Assembly (NCBI GenBank): GCA_047291315.1
Contig: JBDPYZ010000003.1
Coordinates: 95,989-159,988 of the forward strand
Length of the DNA: 64,000 nucleotides
From: Arsenophonus fragariae
GTDB lineage: Bacteria; Pseudomonadota; Gammaproteobacteria; Enterobacterales; Enterobacteriaceae
Direction: 5' to 3'
Part shown: one piece after another, positions 31,703-41,813 of the stretch
Numbering within the stretch: position 1 is the stretch's first letter
How the letters are laid out: each line of letters starts with the position of its first letter
Notes under the pieces: model-generated
Seen by the model: the letters and a program-made list of their open reading frames with translations, nothing else
What the model was told of the DNA's origin: nothing
The model's database searches: none
Made by a program: the position numbers and the translations under genes

Positions 31703-31739
31703 TGCACGGGCGTTAATAGTGTTGCGGAGAAAGTAGATT

Positions 31740-32456
31740 ATGAAAATTGAATTTTCCATTTATCGTTACAATCCAGACGTCGATAATATGCCACGTATGC
31801 AAGACTACAGTTTGGAAATTGCTGAAGGCTGTGACATGATGTTATTGGATGCTTTAATCCAACTAAAAGAAAAAGATCCTACTTTAGCATTTCGCCGTTC
31901 TTGTCGTGAAGGAGTTTGTGGCTCTGATGGATTAAATATGAATGGTAAAAATGGCTTGGCCTGTATTATACCACTATCGTCTTTATGTCGTGATAAAAAA
32001 AAGGTTGTCATTCGACCATTATCAGGCTTACCGGTTGTACGAGATTTAGTTGTTGATATGGCTCAATTTTATACTCAATATGAAAAAATTCGTCCTTATC
32101 TTATTAATGATGGCAAGAATCCACCGGCTCGTGAATATTTACAGACTCCAGAACAACGAGAAAAATTGGATGGTTTATATGAGTGTATTCTTTGTGCTTG
32201 CTGTTCAACCTCATGTCCATCATTTTGGTGGAATCCTGATAAATTTATTGGCCCTGCCGGTTTATTAGCGGCTTATCGTTTTTTAATCGACAGTCGGGAT
32301 ACTGAAACCGATACTAGATTGGATAATTTAAACGACGCTTTTAGTGTATTTCGCTGTCATAGCATTATGAATTGTGTCAGTGTTTGTCCAAAAGGTTTAA
32401 ATCCAACTAAAGCTATTGGACACATTAAATCGATGTTATTAAAACGTAGTGCATAG
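31740..32456 (+). CDS. sdhB: Succinate dehydrogenase iron-sulfur subunit
   Basis: SdhB transfers electrons from FAD to quinone through three Fe-S clusters. The protein is 238 residues, the E. coli length. The 2Fe-2S ligands are in FRRSCREGVCGSDGLNMNG with a later Cys in LACIIP. The 4Fe-4S and 3Fe-4S ligands are in CILCACCSTSCPSF and CHSIMNCVSVCPKGLNP. It ends the sdh group, and 239 bp separate it from sucA. No lesion is seen. Confidence 0.97.
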   Translation: MKIEFSIYRYNPDVDNMPRMQDYSLEIAEGCDMMLLDALIQLKEKDPTLAFRRSCREGVCGSDGLNMNGKNGLACIIPLSSLCRDKKKVVIRPLSGLPVVRDLVVDMAQFYTQYEKIRPYLINDGKNPPAREYLQTPEQREKLDGLYECILCACCSTSCPSFWWNPDKFIGPAGLLAAYRFLIDSRDTETDTRLDNLNDAFSVFRCHSIMNCVSVCPKGLNPTKAIGHIKSMLLKRSA

Positions 32457-32695
32457 TTTTGGCAAAAATTCCTATAATAAAAATATTGCAGGAAATAAAA
32501 AATAGAAAACTATTATATTAAATTGATATTAATTTTGTGTGGTAAATTACAGAAGGAACCTTTAATAAAGAGCTCCTTTATTAATAATAATTCTGCATAG
32601 AACACGTTCAAAGAATCTTTATTGAAACCGTATATATAAAAAGCGGTACTGTTAACTACGATGAAAACTAAAGCCTATAGGCTTAAGGGATCACA

Positions 32696-35524
32696 ATGCA
32701 CAACAGCGTAATGAAGGACTGGCTAGACTCAAGTTTTCTAGCTGGTGAAAATCAGTCTTATATCGAACAGCTTTATGAAGACTACTTAACTGACCCTAAT
32801 TCCGTTAATGCAGACTGGCGAGACATTTTTGATAAATTACCAGGTGCAAGTTCCAACGGCGAATACTCCCATTCTCACACCCGTGAATATTTTCGCTCAT
32901 TGGCGAAGGATTCTACACGTTACCAAACTTCGGTTCATAATCCGTTTTTGGATGCAAAGCAAGTTAAAGTTCTCCAATTAATAAACGCATTTCGTTTTAG
33001 AGGACATCAAAATGCAAACATTGATCCATTAGAGCTGTGGAAGCAGGAAACTGTGCCTGATTTAGATCCTGCATTTCATGATTTAACTGAAGCTGATTTT
33101 GAAAAAACGTTCAATGTTGGTTCTTTTGCTATTGGCAAGGAAACAATGAAATTAAGTGAGCTGTATACTGCACTGAAGCGTATTTATTGCGCTTCGATTG
33201 GTGCAGAATACATGCATATTGCTAATACTGAAGAGAAACGTTGGATCCAACAGCGCCTAGAACTGGCAACACAGGTTAGTGAGCAATTTAGCAAACAAGA
33301 AAAGATTTGCTTTTTATCAGAATTAACAGCTGCTGAAGGATTTGAGCTCTATCTTGGTGTCAAATTTCCTGGCGCAAAACGTTTTTCCCTAGAAGGGGGA
33401 GATTCGCTCATTCCGATGTTAAAGGATTTGATCCGTTATGCAGGTCAACAGGATACGCGTGAAGTAGTATTGGGAATGGCCCACCGTGGGCGATTAAATG
33501 TTTTAGTTAACATTTTAGGTAAGCAACCAAAGGATCTATTTGATGAGTTTGCCGGTAAGCATAAAGATCATTTAGGTACTGGTGATGTTAAATATCATCA
33601 GGGCTTTTCTTCTGATTTCAAAACAGAAGGTGCTTTGGTTCATTTAGCTTTAGCCTTTAATCCATCACATTTAGAAATAGTTAGTCCAGTGGTAATCGGT
33701 TCTGTCCGTGCTCGTCGTGATCGTTTAGATAAAGGTCGTAGTAATATGGTACTGCCCATCACTATCCATGGTGATGCAGCTGTAATTGGCCAAGGAGTCG
33801 TTCAGGAAATGCTGAATATGTCTCAGGCTCGTGGTTATGAGGTTGGTGGTACAGTGCGGATCGTGGTTAATAATCAGATAGGCTTTACCACATCCAATCT
33901 TAAAGATGCACGTTCAACACAATATTGCACTGATATTATGAAAATGGTGCAAGCACCTATTTTTCATGTTAATGCAGATGATCCTGAAGCGGTTGCTTTT
34001 GTTACTCGACTGGCATTAGATTTTCGCAATAAGTTTAAACGCGATGTAGTAATTGATTTAGTTTGTTATCGTCGACATGGTCATAATGAGGCGGATGAGC
34101 CGAGTGCTACCCAGCCAATTATGTATCAAAAAATTAAAACACACGCCACACCGCGTAAAATTTATGCAGATAAACTAATAGCGGAAAAGACAGTTACTAG
34201 CGATGAAGTAACAGAAATGATTAATCTCTATCGTGATAAATTAGATCACGGTGATTGTGTCGTTGATGAATGGCGTCCAATGGAAACCGACTATTCGGTC
34301 TGGAAACCTTATTTGAATCATGACTGGAATGATGCTTATCCCGCTAAAGTTAAAAAGAAACGACTACAAGATTTGGCTAAACGTTTAAGTACTATTCCTA
34401 CAGAGATTGTTATGCAGCTACGGGTTAAAAAAATTTACAGTGATCGCTTGGCAATGGCGAGGGATAAAAAACTGCTTGATTGGGGAGCAGCAGAAACTTT
34501 GGCCTATGCAACATTAGTTGATGAAGGTATACAAGTTCGTTTATCAGGTGAAGATGCAGGCCGAGGTACTTTTTTTCATCGCCATGCAGTTATTCATAAT
34601 CAAACTAACGGCTCAGTTTATGTCCCTCTGGCTAATATGCGTGAAAATCAAGGAATATTTGACGTCTGGGATTCTGTTTTGTCTGAAGAAGCGGTACTTG
34701 CTTTTGAATATGGTTATGCATCAGCCGAGCCACGGGTTTTAGCTATTTGGGAAGCTCAGTTTGGTGATTTTGCTAATGTGGCGCAAGTGGTTATCGATCA
34801 ATTTATTAGTTCTGGTGAACAGAAATGGGGGCGCATGTGTGGATTAGTAATGTTGTTACCCCATGGTTATGAGGGACAAGGTCCGGAGCACTCCTCTGCC
34901 CGTTTAGAGCGTTATTTGCAATTGTGTGCGGAACAAAATATGCAAGTCTGTGTTCCGACTACTCCAGCTCAGGTCTATCATATGCTCCGTCGCCAGATAC
35001 TTCGTAATATGCGACGTCCATTGATTGTTATGTCACCCAAGTCATTACTGCGTCATCCCCTTGCAGTTTCTAGTTTGGAAGAGTTAGCAAATGGTGAATT
35101 CCAGCCTGTAATTAGTGAAATTGATCCAATAGATGCGAAAAAAGTCAAACGTGTCGTTTTATGTTCCGGTAAAGTTTATTATGATCTGCTTGAACAACAT
35201 CGTGAAAAAAAACAAAAAAATATCGCCATTATTCGTATCGAACAATTATATCCATTCCCCCATAAAGATTTAGAAACAGCGCTAGAGCCTTATGCACATG
35301 TTCGCGATTTTGTCTGGTGTCAAGAGGAGCCTCTTAATCAGGGTGCCTGGTACTGTAGTCAGCATAATATCAGGGAAGCAATTCCAAAAGGTTCATTATT
35401 AAGCTATGCGGGACGCCCTGCATCTGCTTCACCCGCCGTAGGCTACGCGTCTGTCCATCAAGAACAGCAAAAAGCATTGGTTGATGATGTACTAAAAATA
35501 AATAAATTAAAGGATAGAAAATGA
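32696..35524 (+). CDS. sucA: 2-oxoglutarate dehydrogenase E1 component
   Basis: SucA is the thiamine-diphosphate E1 that decarboxylates 2-oxoglutarate and passes succinyl to SucB. The 942-residue protein is close to the E. coli one (933). It has the E1 N-terminal segment that contacts E2/E3 (DSSFLAGENQSYIEQLYEDY), the TPP region VLGMAHRGRLNVL, IHGDAAVIGQGVV and RRHGHNEADEPSATQP. The transketolase-type C-terminal half includes LPHGYEGQGPEHSSAR. The TGA overlaps the sucB ATG by four bases, so translation is coupled. No lesion is visible, in contrast to the downstream sucCD. Confidence 0.97.
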   Translation: MHNSVMKDWLDSSFLAGENQSYIEQLYEDYLTDPNSVNADWRDIFDKLPGASSNGEYSHSHTREYFRSLAKDSTRYQTSVHNPFLDAKQVKVLQLINAFRFRGHQNANIDPLELWKQETVPDLDPAFHDLTEADFEKTFNVGSFAIGKETMKLSELYTALKRIYCASIGAEYMHIANTEEKRWIQQRLELATQVSEQFSKQEKICFLSELTAAEGFELYLGVKFPGAKRFSLEGGDSLIPMLKDLIRYAGQQDTREVVLGMAHRGRLNVLVNILGKQPKDLFDEFAGKHKDHLGTGDVKYHQGFSSDFKTEGALVHLALAFNPSHLEIVSPVVIGSVRARRDRLDKGRSNMVLPITIHGDAAVIGQGVVQEMLNMSQARGYEVGGTVRIVVNNQIGFTTSNLKDARSTQYCTDIMKMVQAPIFHVNADDPEAVAFVTRLALDFRNKFKRDVVIDLVCYRRHGHNEADEPSATQPIMYQKIKTHATPRKIYADKLIAEKTVTSDEVTEMINLYRDKLDHGDCVVDEWRPMETDYSVWKPYLNHDWNDAYPAKVKKKRLQDLAKRLSTIPTEIVMQLRVKKIYSDRLAMARDKKLLDWGAAETLAYATLVDEGIQVRLSGEDAGRGTFFHRHAVIHNQTNGSVYVPLANMRENQGIFDVWDSVLSEEAVLAFEYGYASAEPRVLAIWEAQFGDFANVAQVVIDQFISSGEQKWGRMCGLVMLLPHGYEGQGPEHSSARLERYLQLCAEQNMQVCVPTTPAQVYHMLRRQILRNMRRPLIVMSPKSLLRHPLAVSSLEELANGEFQPVISEIDPIDAKKVKRVVLCSGKVYYDLLEQHREKKQKNIAIIRIEQLYPFPHKDLETALEPYAHVRDFVWCQEEPLNQGAWYCSQHNIREAIPKGSLLSYAGRPASASPAVGYASVHQEQQKALVDDVLKINKLKDRK

Positions 35525-36750
35525 GTAGCATAGAAATTCTTGTTCCTGATCTTCCTGAATCTGTTGCAGATGCTACAGTTGCAACTTGGCACAAGAAACC
35601 AGGGGATCAGGTAGAACGCGATGAAGTGTTAGTAGAAATTGAAACGGATAAAGTTGTACTCGAAGTACCTGCAGCAGATTCAGGTTTTCTGGAGTCAATT
35701 TTGGAAGAAGAGGGAGCTACTGTTCTATCTAAACAACTATTGTGTCGTATACATCTTAGTGATAGCATGGGAATTTCGGCTGAGCTAAAAGAGACTGCGG
35801 AGTCAGCGCCGGCGAAACGTCAGACTGCCAGCCTTGAAGAAGAGAGTTATAGTGCACTAACACCTGCTGTCCGTCGTTTAATTGCAGAACATGATTTGAA
35901 CCCGGCCAATATCAAAGGTAGTGGTGTAGAGGGGCGTATGACGCGTCATGATGTTGAAAAATATCTTAAAAACCAATCAACAGCGAGCGCAAATACATCG
36001 ATTAAGCAACAGAGTGACGCATCTACAACTACATCATCAATATCTTCTCATCGAAGTGAAAAACGGGTACCAATGACCCGTTTGCGTAAACGTATCGCAG
36101 AACGTTTACTAGAAGCGAAAAATAATACTGCCATGTTGACGACTTTTAATGAAGTTAATATGAAGCCTATTTTTGATTTACGAAAACACTATGGTGAAAG
36201 CTTTGAAAAGCGGCATGGTGTACGTTTGGGCTTTATGTCTTTTTATGTTAAAGCGGTTGTTGAAGCCTTAAAGCGTTATCCTGAAGTGAATGCATCAATT
36301 GATGGTTCGGATGTGCTTTATAATAGTTATTTTGATATTAGTATTGCTGTTTCCACGTCTAGAGGTTTAGTCACACCGGTATTACGTGATGCAGATGCGC
36401 TTAGCATGGTAGAAATTGAAAAGCGTATTAAAGAGTTAGCAATTAAGGGACGTGATGGCAAGCTGACGGTTGAAGAATTGAAAGGGGGAAACTTCACTAT
36501 TACTAATGGTGGTGTTTTTGGGTCTTTAATGTCAACCCCGATTCTTAATCTGCCACAAAGTGCAATTTTAGGGATGCATGCTATCAAAGATAGGCCTATG
36601 GCTGTTGACGGTAAAATTGAAATCTTGCCAATGATGTACTTAGCGCTTTCTTATGATCACTGCTTAATTGATGGACGTGAATCTGTGAGTTTCTTGGTGA
36701 CAATAAAAGATATGTTGGAAGAGCCGGCTCGTTTATTGCTGGACGTCTAG
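35521..36750 (+). CDS. sucB: Dihydrolipoamide succinyltransferase E2 of 2-oxoglutarate dehydrogenase
   Basis: SucB forms the E2 core and moves succinyl to CoA. The 409-residue protein (405 in E. coli) has one lipoyl domain with the lipoylated Lys in EIETDKVVLEVPA (about residue 44). A peripheral subunit-binding domain follows (TPAVRRLIAEHDLNPANIKG), then a Ser/Thr-rich linker and the catalytic domain, ending with the active-site SYDHCLIDGRE. Oddities are minor: a Cys in the first domain (KQLLCRIH). With sucA it would yield succinyl-CoA, which cannot be turned over by the dead sucCD. Confidence 0.97.
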   Translation: MSSIEILVPDLPESVADATVATWHKKPGDQVERDEVLVEIETDKVVLEVPAADSGFLESILEEEGATVLSKQLLCRIHLSDSMGISAELKETAESAPAKRQTASLEEESYSALTPAVRRLIAEHDLNPANIKGSGVEGRMTRHDVEKYLKNQSTASANTSIKQQSDASTTTSSISSHRSEKRVPMTRLRKRIAERLLEAKNNTAMLTTFNEVNMKPIFDLRKHYGESFEKRHGVRLGFMSFYVKAVVEALKRYPEVNASIDGSDVLYNSYFDISIAVSTSRGLVTPVLRDADALSMVEIEKRIKELAIKGRDGKLTVEELKGGNFTITNGGVFGSLMSTPILNLPQSAILGMHAIKDRPMAVDGKIEILPMMYLALSYDHCLIDGRESVSFLVTIKDMLEEPARLLLDV

Positions 36751-36888
36751 CTAATTAATTTAGAGTGAAATTATTTACTCAGTCTGAAATGAAGCTTGGT
36801 TAATTTTTTGTTGACCATTATTTAACTAAAAGAATATAGAGACTTTTTATTTCTTTGTCAGACTAAATTATGGATAGAGCATAGTATC

Positions 36889-38030
36889 ATGAACTTAAAT
36901 GAATATCAGGCAAAACAGCTGCTTGCGCGTTATGGTTTGTCAGTACCTACCGGTTATGCTTGTAAAACAGAAAATAGGCAGAAGAAGTGGGTAATAGCTT
37001 TTGGGTTGTAAAGTGTCAGGTATATGCTGGTGGTTGAGGTAAAACGGGTGGCGTAAAAGTTGTTAATAATCGCGATGAAGTCAGGCTAATTGCTGAAGAT
37101 TGGTAAGGAAAACGCTTAGTGACTTACCAAACCGATACCCATGGACAGCCTGTTAATCAAATTTTGATAGAAGCGGTAACCGATATTTACAAAGAGCTTT
37201 ATTTGGGCGCGGTAATAGATCGGGCTACCCGTTGGGTTGTCTTTATGGCATCGAATGAAGGCGGTATTGAAATTGAAAAAGTCGCAGAACAAACAGACAC
37301 TGGAGCTTATTCATATTCATAAGGCCATTATGGTCTAATGTCTTATCAAGGACGTGAGCTTGGTTTCAAAGTTAGGTTTGAGCGGCAAACAAGTTAAGCA
37401 GTTTAGCAACATATTTATCGGATTAGCACCAATCTTTCTCGAGCGTGATCTGACTTTAATTGAGATAAATCCCCTCGTCATAGCTAAGCTAGTGGATTTA
37501 ATCTGTTTAGGTGGAAAGCTTAGTATTGATAGTAATGCACTATACCGCCAAAAAGAATTACAGGAAATGAGTGAGGTTTTCCAGGAAGATCCTTGTGAAG
37601 CTTCATGTGTCAGAGTGGAATTATAAATTATGTTGTTTTAGATGGCAATATTGGTTGTATGGTTAATGGTGCCGGTTGAGCCATGAACATTGTTAAGTTA
37701 CAAGGGGATCGCCGGCTAATTTTCTTGATGTAGGCGGTGGTGCCACTAAGGAACGCGTAACGGAAGCATTTAAAATTATCTTATCTGATGAAAATGTTAG
37801 AGCCGTTTTCGTCAATATTTTGGTGGCATTGTTCGCTGCTATTTGATCGCTGATGGTATTATTGGAGCAGTTAAAGAAATTAGAGTAAAAGTCCCAGTCA
37901 TTGTTCGTCTTGAAGGCAATAATGCTGAGCTAGAGGCGTAAAATTAGCTGATAGTGGTTTAAAAATCACTGTTGCAACCAGTTTGAGCGATGTAGCAGAA
38001 AAAACAGTAGCGGCAGTCGAGGTGAAATAA
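36889..38030 (+). pseudogene. sucC: Succinyl-CoA synthetase beta subunit, disrupted
   Basis: The start MNLNEYQAKQLLARYGLSVP at ATG 36889 is clear. Then come a frameshift near 36980, a TGA inside the ATP-grasp loop (VYAGG-stop-GKTGG), and a TAA in place of Leu after AEDW. Further stops or frameshifts follow near 37320, 37370, 37495, 37625, 37740 and 37935. Blocks such as VTYQTDTHGQPVNQILIEAV, IFLERDLTLIEINPLVI and LADGIIGAV-like sequence identify the gene. The length of about 1.14 kb matches the family, so no large deletion occurred. It ends at TAA 38028. Confidence 0.94.
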
Positions 38031-38033
38031 GCA

Positions 38034-38434
38034 ACGTCTATTTTTATTGATAAAAATACTAAAGTTATCTGTCAAGGATTTACAGGTAGCCAAGGAACTT
38101 TTCATTCAGAGCCGGCAATTGCATATGGGACAAAAATGGTTGGTGGCGTAACATCAGGCAAAGGTGGAAAAACGCATCTAGGATTACCTGTTTTTAATAC
38201 AGTACGTGAAGCTGTAAAAGCAACGGGTGCAAATATTAAGCAACATATAACAAAACCGATCGTTGCTTATATTGCCGGTGTAACGGCACTAAAAGGTAAG
38301 CGCATGGGGGGAATGCTGGCGGCAAAGGTACAGCAGATGAGAAGTTTGCTGCTTTAGAAGCAGTAGGTGTAAAAACTGTTGGTAGTTTAACTGAGATTGG
38401 TGAAACCGTTAAGCAATTAGTGACTAGTAAATAG
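38034..38434 (+). pseudogene. sucD: Succinyl-CoA synthetase alpha subunit, internally deleted
   Basis: The N-terminal 68 residues (IDKNTKVICQGFTGSQGTFH, GLPVFNTVREAVKATGA) are followed at once by the C-terminal part (ITKPIVAYIAGVTALKGKRMG). About 150 codons are therefore missing. The start is ACG at 38034 where family members have ATG. A small indel after GKRMG removes the HAGAI segment with the phosphorylated His and shifts the frame; the tail AGGKGTADEKFAALEAVGVK is readable only in another frame. The TAG is at 38432-38434. It is beyond repair. Confidence 0.93.
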
Positions 38435-38955
38435 CCTGATTTATACTAAAACTTAGTTTTTTCAATATTAAAAGAGGCATTATACGGATTGAAAATATCA
38501 TATTAATGATTTGTTAAATAACGTTTTGGAGAGGTGTCTTAAGCCGACTAACTGGTAAATGGTTAAAATGAATTATTGCATATTTTATTAACATGAACAG
38601 ACAAATAAATAGATATTTAATATATTGAGGGTTTTAATAAATATTTATTTAAATCAAATAATAACATGGGTTTTGTTTTTTATTTTCAATAGAATTGTTA
38701 CTGATCAAATTTAGCTTGTCATTAAATGTAGCAGTATTATGATTTAGTCGCAAAAATTCAATCTGAATCGTATTAAATCTATTTATTATAAGTGTATATA
38801 AGCGTACTATTATTAAAATGTTTGTTGTATTTTGATAAATTTTTTATCGTTATTTTAAGATGTATAAAGCTGTTAGTTATGAGGCTTTTATCTTTGCATT
38901 ATGAAAGTCAGGTCGTCACAAGTCGGTGTCTTCCTGCTAGGAGCAAGGAGTCAAG
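38435..38955. other. Intergenic region sucD-cydA
   Basis: This is 521 bp of AT-rich sequence with no convincing coding region. It should hold the cydAB promoter (ArcA/Fnr controlled in E. coli), but I cannot assign sites by eye. An AAGGAG at about 38945-38950 serves cydA. Confidence 0.55.
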
Positions 38956-40521
38956 ATGTTTGATATTGTCGAATTGTCCCGGTTACAGTTTGCCTTAACT
39001 GCAATGTATCATTTCCTGTTTGTGCCATTAACACTTGGTATGTCGTTTTTACTAGCCATAATGGAAACGGTATATGTAATCTCAGGTAAACAGATATATA
39101 AAGATATGGCAAAATTCTGGGGTAAGTTATTTGCTATTAACTTTGCCTTAGGTGTTGCAACAGGTTTGACCATGGAATTCCAATTCGGGACTAACTGGTC
39201 ATATTATTCACATTATGTTGGTGATATTTTTGGGGCGCCACTGGCAATTGAAGGATTAATGGCGTTCTTCTTGGAGTCAACATTTGTTGGTTTATTTCTT
39301 TTTGGCTGGGATCGTTTAAGTAAAACACAACATTTAGCTAGCACATGGCTGGTTGCACTGGGTTCTAATTTTTCTGCGCTGTGGATCTTAGTTGCTAATG
39401 GCTGGATGCAAAACCCAATTGCTTCTGATTTTAACTTTGAAACCATGCGGATGGAAATGCTCAGTTTTTCAGAATTAGTTTTAAATCCAGTGGCACAAGT
39501 TAAATTTGTTCATACCGTTGCAGCAGGTTATTGTACTGGCACAATGTTTATCTTGGGTATCAGTGCTTATTACTTACTCAGAGGTCGTGATCGACCTTTT
39601 GCTAAACGTTCATTCGCGATAGCGGCAAGTTTTGGTATCGTCTCAGTACTGTCAGTCATTGTCTTGGGTGATGAATCTGGTTATGAAATGGGTGATGTTC
39701 AGAAGACCAAGTTAGCAGCTATTGAAGCTGAATGGGAAACCCAACCACCGCCGGCCTCATTTAATCTTATTGCTATGCCAAATAGTGAAAAAATGAAAAA
39801 TGAATTCGCAGTAGAAATTCCATGGTTAATGGGAATTATTACCACCCGCTCTATTGATACGCCTGTTTTGGGTTTAAAAGATTTAATGGCGCAACATGAA
39901 GTTCGTATTCGTAATGGTATCAAAGCCTATGCACTTTTAAAAAGATTACAGGCTGGTGATAATGATCCTGCTATACGAAAAGCATTTGATGCAAATAAAA
40001 AAGATCTTGGTTATGGATTGTTGTTAAAACGCTATACACCTAATGTTGTTGATGTCAGTGAAGAACATATTAAAGCGGCTGCTAAAGATAGTATTCCTAA
40101 AGTTGGACCTTTATTTTGGGCATTTCGTATTATGGTGGCTTGTGGTTTCCTAATGTTACTTATTTTTGGCTTATCATTTTGGTCTGTTATTCGTAACCGT
40201 ATTGGCGAAAAAAAATGGCTTTTGCGTTTAGCTATGTTTGGTATTCCGTTACCATGGATTGCTGTTGAAGCAGGTTGGTTTGTTGCTGAATATGGCCGTC
40301 AGCCATGGGCAATTGGTGAAATTTTACCGACAGCGGTTGCGCATTCATCATTAAGTATTGTAGATCTAATTTTCTCGATGGCACTAATATGTGGTCTGTA
40401 TACTTTGTTCTTGGTTATTGAATTATTCTTAATGTTCAAATTTGCACGTAAAGGGCCGAGTAGTCTTAAAACAGGTCGTTATCATTATGAGCAACAAAAT
40501 ATTTCATCCGAAAATACTTAG
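38956..40521 (+). CDS. cydA: Cytochrome bd-I ubiquinol oxidase subunit I
   Basis: CydA holds hemes b558, b595 and d and oxidises ubiquinol with high O2 affinity at the inner membrane. The 521-residue protein (522 in E. coli) opens MFDIVELSRLQFALTAMYHF with the heme b595 His. It has GDESGYEMGDVQKTKLAAIE and the Q-loop around residues 250-330. Near the C-terminus it has FRIMVACGFLMLL and PWIAVEAGWFVAEYGRQPW. It has nine or so membrane helices. AAGGAGTCAAG precedes the ATG. It is 17 bp from cydB in the same operon. Confidence 0.97.
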   Translation: MFDIVELSRLQFALTAMYHFLFVPLTLGMSFLLAIMETVYVISGKQIYKDMAKFWGKLFAINFALGVATGLTMEFQFGTNWSYYSHYVGDIFGAPLAIEGLMAFFLESTFVGLFLFGWDRLSKTQHLASTWLVALGSNFSALWILVANGWMQNPIASDFNFETMRMEMLSFSELVLNPVAQVKFVHTVAAGYCTGTMFILGISAYYLLRGRDRPFAKRSFAIAASFGIVSVLSVIVLGDESGYEMGDVQKTKLAAIEAEWETQPPPASFNLIAMPNSEKMKNEFAVEIPWLMGIITTRSIDTPVLGLKDLMAQHEVRIRNGIKAYALLKRLQAGDNDPAIRKAFDANKKDLGYGLLLKRYTPNVVDVSEEHIKAAAKDSIPKVGPLFWAFRIMVACGFLMLLIFGLSFWSVIRNRIGEKKWLLRLAMFGIPLPWIAVEAGWFVAEYGRQPWAIGEILPTAVAHSSLSIVDLIFSMALICGLYTLFLVIELFLMFKFARKGPSSLKTGRYHYEQQNISSENT

Positions 40522-40538
40522 TAAACAGGAGTCCATTC

Positions 40539-41678
40539 ATGTTTGATTATGAAGTTCTAAGGTTTATATGGTGGCTACTGATTGGTTTGTTGCTGATCGG
40601 TTTTGCCGTGACTGATGGTTTTGATATGGGCGTTGGTATTTTATTGCTATTTATGGGAAAAACAGATACTGAACGGCGGATCATGATCAATTCAATCGCA
40701 CCTCACTGGGATGGTAATCAGGTTTGGTTAGTGACTGCTGCTGGCGCACTATTTGCTGCTTGGCCGATGGTTTATGCTGCGGCATTATCAGGTTTTTATA
40801 TTGCTATGATATTAGTGCTGGCTGCACTATTTTTCAGACCAGTGGGTTTTGATTATCGTTCTAAGCTTGAGAGTTTAAAATGGCGCAGTATGTGGGATCG
40901 TGGAATATTTATTGGTAGCTTTGTTCCTCCACTAATCATTGGTGTTGCTTTTGGTAATTTGTTACAGGGAGTTCCTTTTGCAGTTAATGACCAATTGTAT
41001 TTGAGTTACACCGGTTCTTTCCTTGGTTTACTCAGTCCTTATGGTTTACTAGCAGGAATTATTTCGATAATGATGATAATGACCCAAGGCGCGACATATC
41101 TTCAAATGCGTACTGTCGGTGAATTACATTTGCGTTCACGTAATGCCACTTATATCACCGCCTTTTTCACCTTAATTACTTTTGCTGGTGCTGGCTTTTG
41201 GTTGATATATGGGATTGATGGTTATGCTATTAAAAGTACAATCGATACCTATGCTGTTTCTAATCCGCTACATAAAGAAGTAGTAAGAAAAGCAGGCGCA
41301 TGGTTGGTTAATTTTAATAATAATCCAGGGCTATGGGCATTACCGATACTTGGTTTAATTTTTCCAATACTGACTTTCTTGTTTACTAAGCTTGATAAAG
41401 CAGGATGGGCATTTTTATTTTCATCGCTGACAATTGTTTGTATTATTTTAACTTTTGGCATTAGTATGTTTCCATTCATTATGCCTTCAAGTATACAGCC
41501 TGATGCCAGTTTGACGATTTGGGATGCCACTTCAAGCTTATTTACATTACAAGTGATGACGGTTGTTGCCATCATTTTTGTGCCAATTATATTGGCATAT
41601 ACAATCTGGTGTTATTACAAAATGTTTGGTCGAATAGACAAAACGCATATTGAAAATAACAAGTATTCATTATATTAA
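40539..41678 (+). CDS. cydB: Cytochrome bd-I ubiquinol oxidase subunit II
   Basis: CydB pairs with CydA and stabilises the hemes. The 379-residue protein is the E. coli length, with FAVTDGFDMGVGILLLFMGK near the N-terminus and IAPHWDGNQVWLVTAAGALF (residues 53-72). FPFIMPSSIQPDASLTIWDA and SSLFTLQVMTVV follow in the C-terminal half. About nine hydrophobic helices are present. It is followed 12 bp later by cydX. No lesion is seen. Confidence 0.97.
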   Translation: MFDYEVLRFIWWLLIGLLLIGFAVTDGFDMGVGILLLFMGKTDTERRIMINSIAPHWDGNQVWLVTAAGALFAAWPMVYAAALSGFYIAMILVLAALFFRPVGFDYRSKLESLKWRSMWDRGIFIGSFVPPLIIGVAFGNLLQGVPFAVNDQLYLSYTGSFLGLLSPYGLLAGIISIMMIMTQGATYLQMRTVGELHLRSRNATYITAFFTLITFAGAGFWLIYGIDGYAIKSTIDTYAVSNPLHKEVVRKAGAWLVNFNNNPGLWALPILGLIFPILTFLFTKLDKAGWAFLFSSLTIVCIILTFGISMFPFIMPSSIQPDASLTIWDATSSLFTLQVMTVVAIIFVPIILAYTIWCYYKMFGRIDKTHIENNKYSLY

Positions 41679-41690
41679 GGAGCGAATAGC

Positions 41691-41801
41691 ATGTGGTATT
41701 TTGCTTGGATTTTAGGAACGCTACTTGCTTGTAGTTTCGCTGTAATTGCAGCTTTGGCTATTGAGCAGATTGAAGCTAATGCTGCTAACAAAGCTAAATA
41801 A
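41691..41801 (+). CDS. cydX: Cytochrome bd-I accessory subunit CydX
   Basis: CydX is a single-helix subunit needed for stable cytochrome bd activity. The 36-codon gene opens MWYFAWILGTLLACSFAVIA, nearly identical to E. coli CydX, and ends with a short charged tail IEQIEANAANKAK. AAGGAG lies 13-8 bases before the ATG. It follows cydB by 12 bp, completing cydABX. Confidence 0.93.
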   Translation: MWYFAWILGTLLACSFAVIAALAIEQIEANAANKAK

Positions 41802-41813
41802 ACAGACTGGTGA

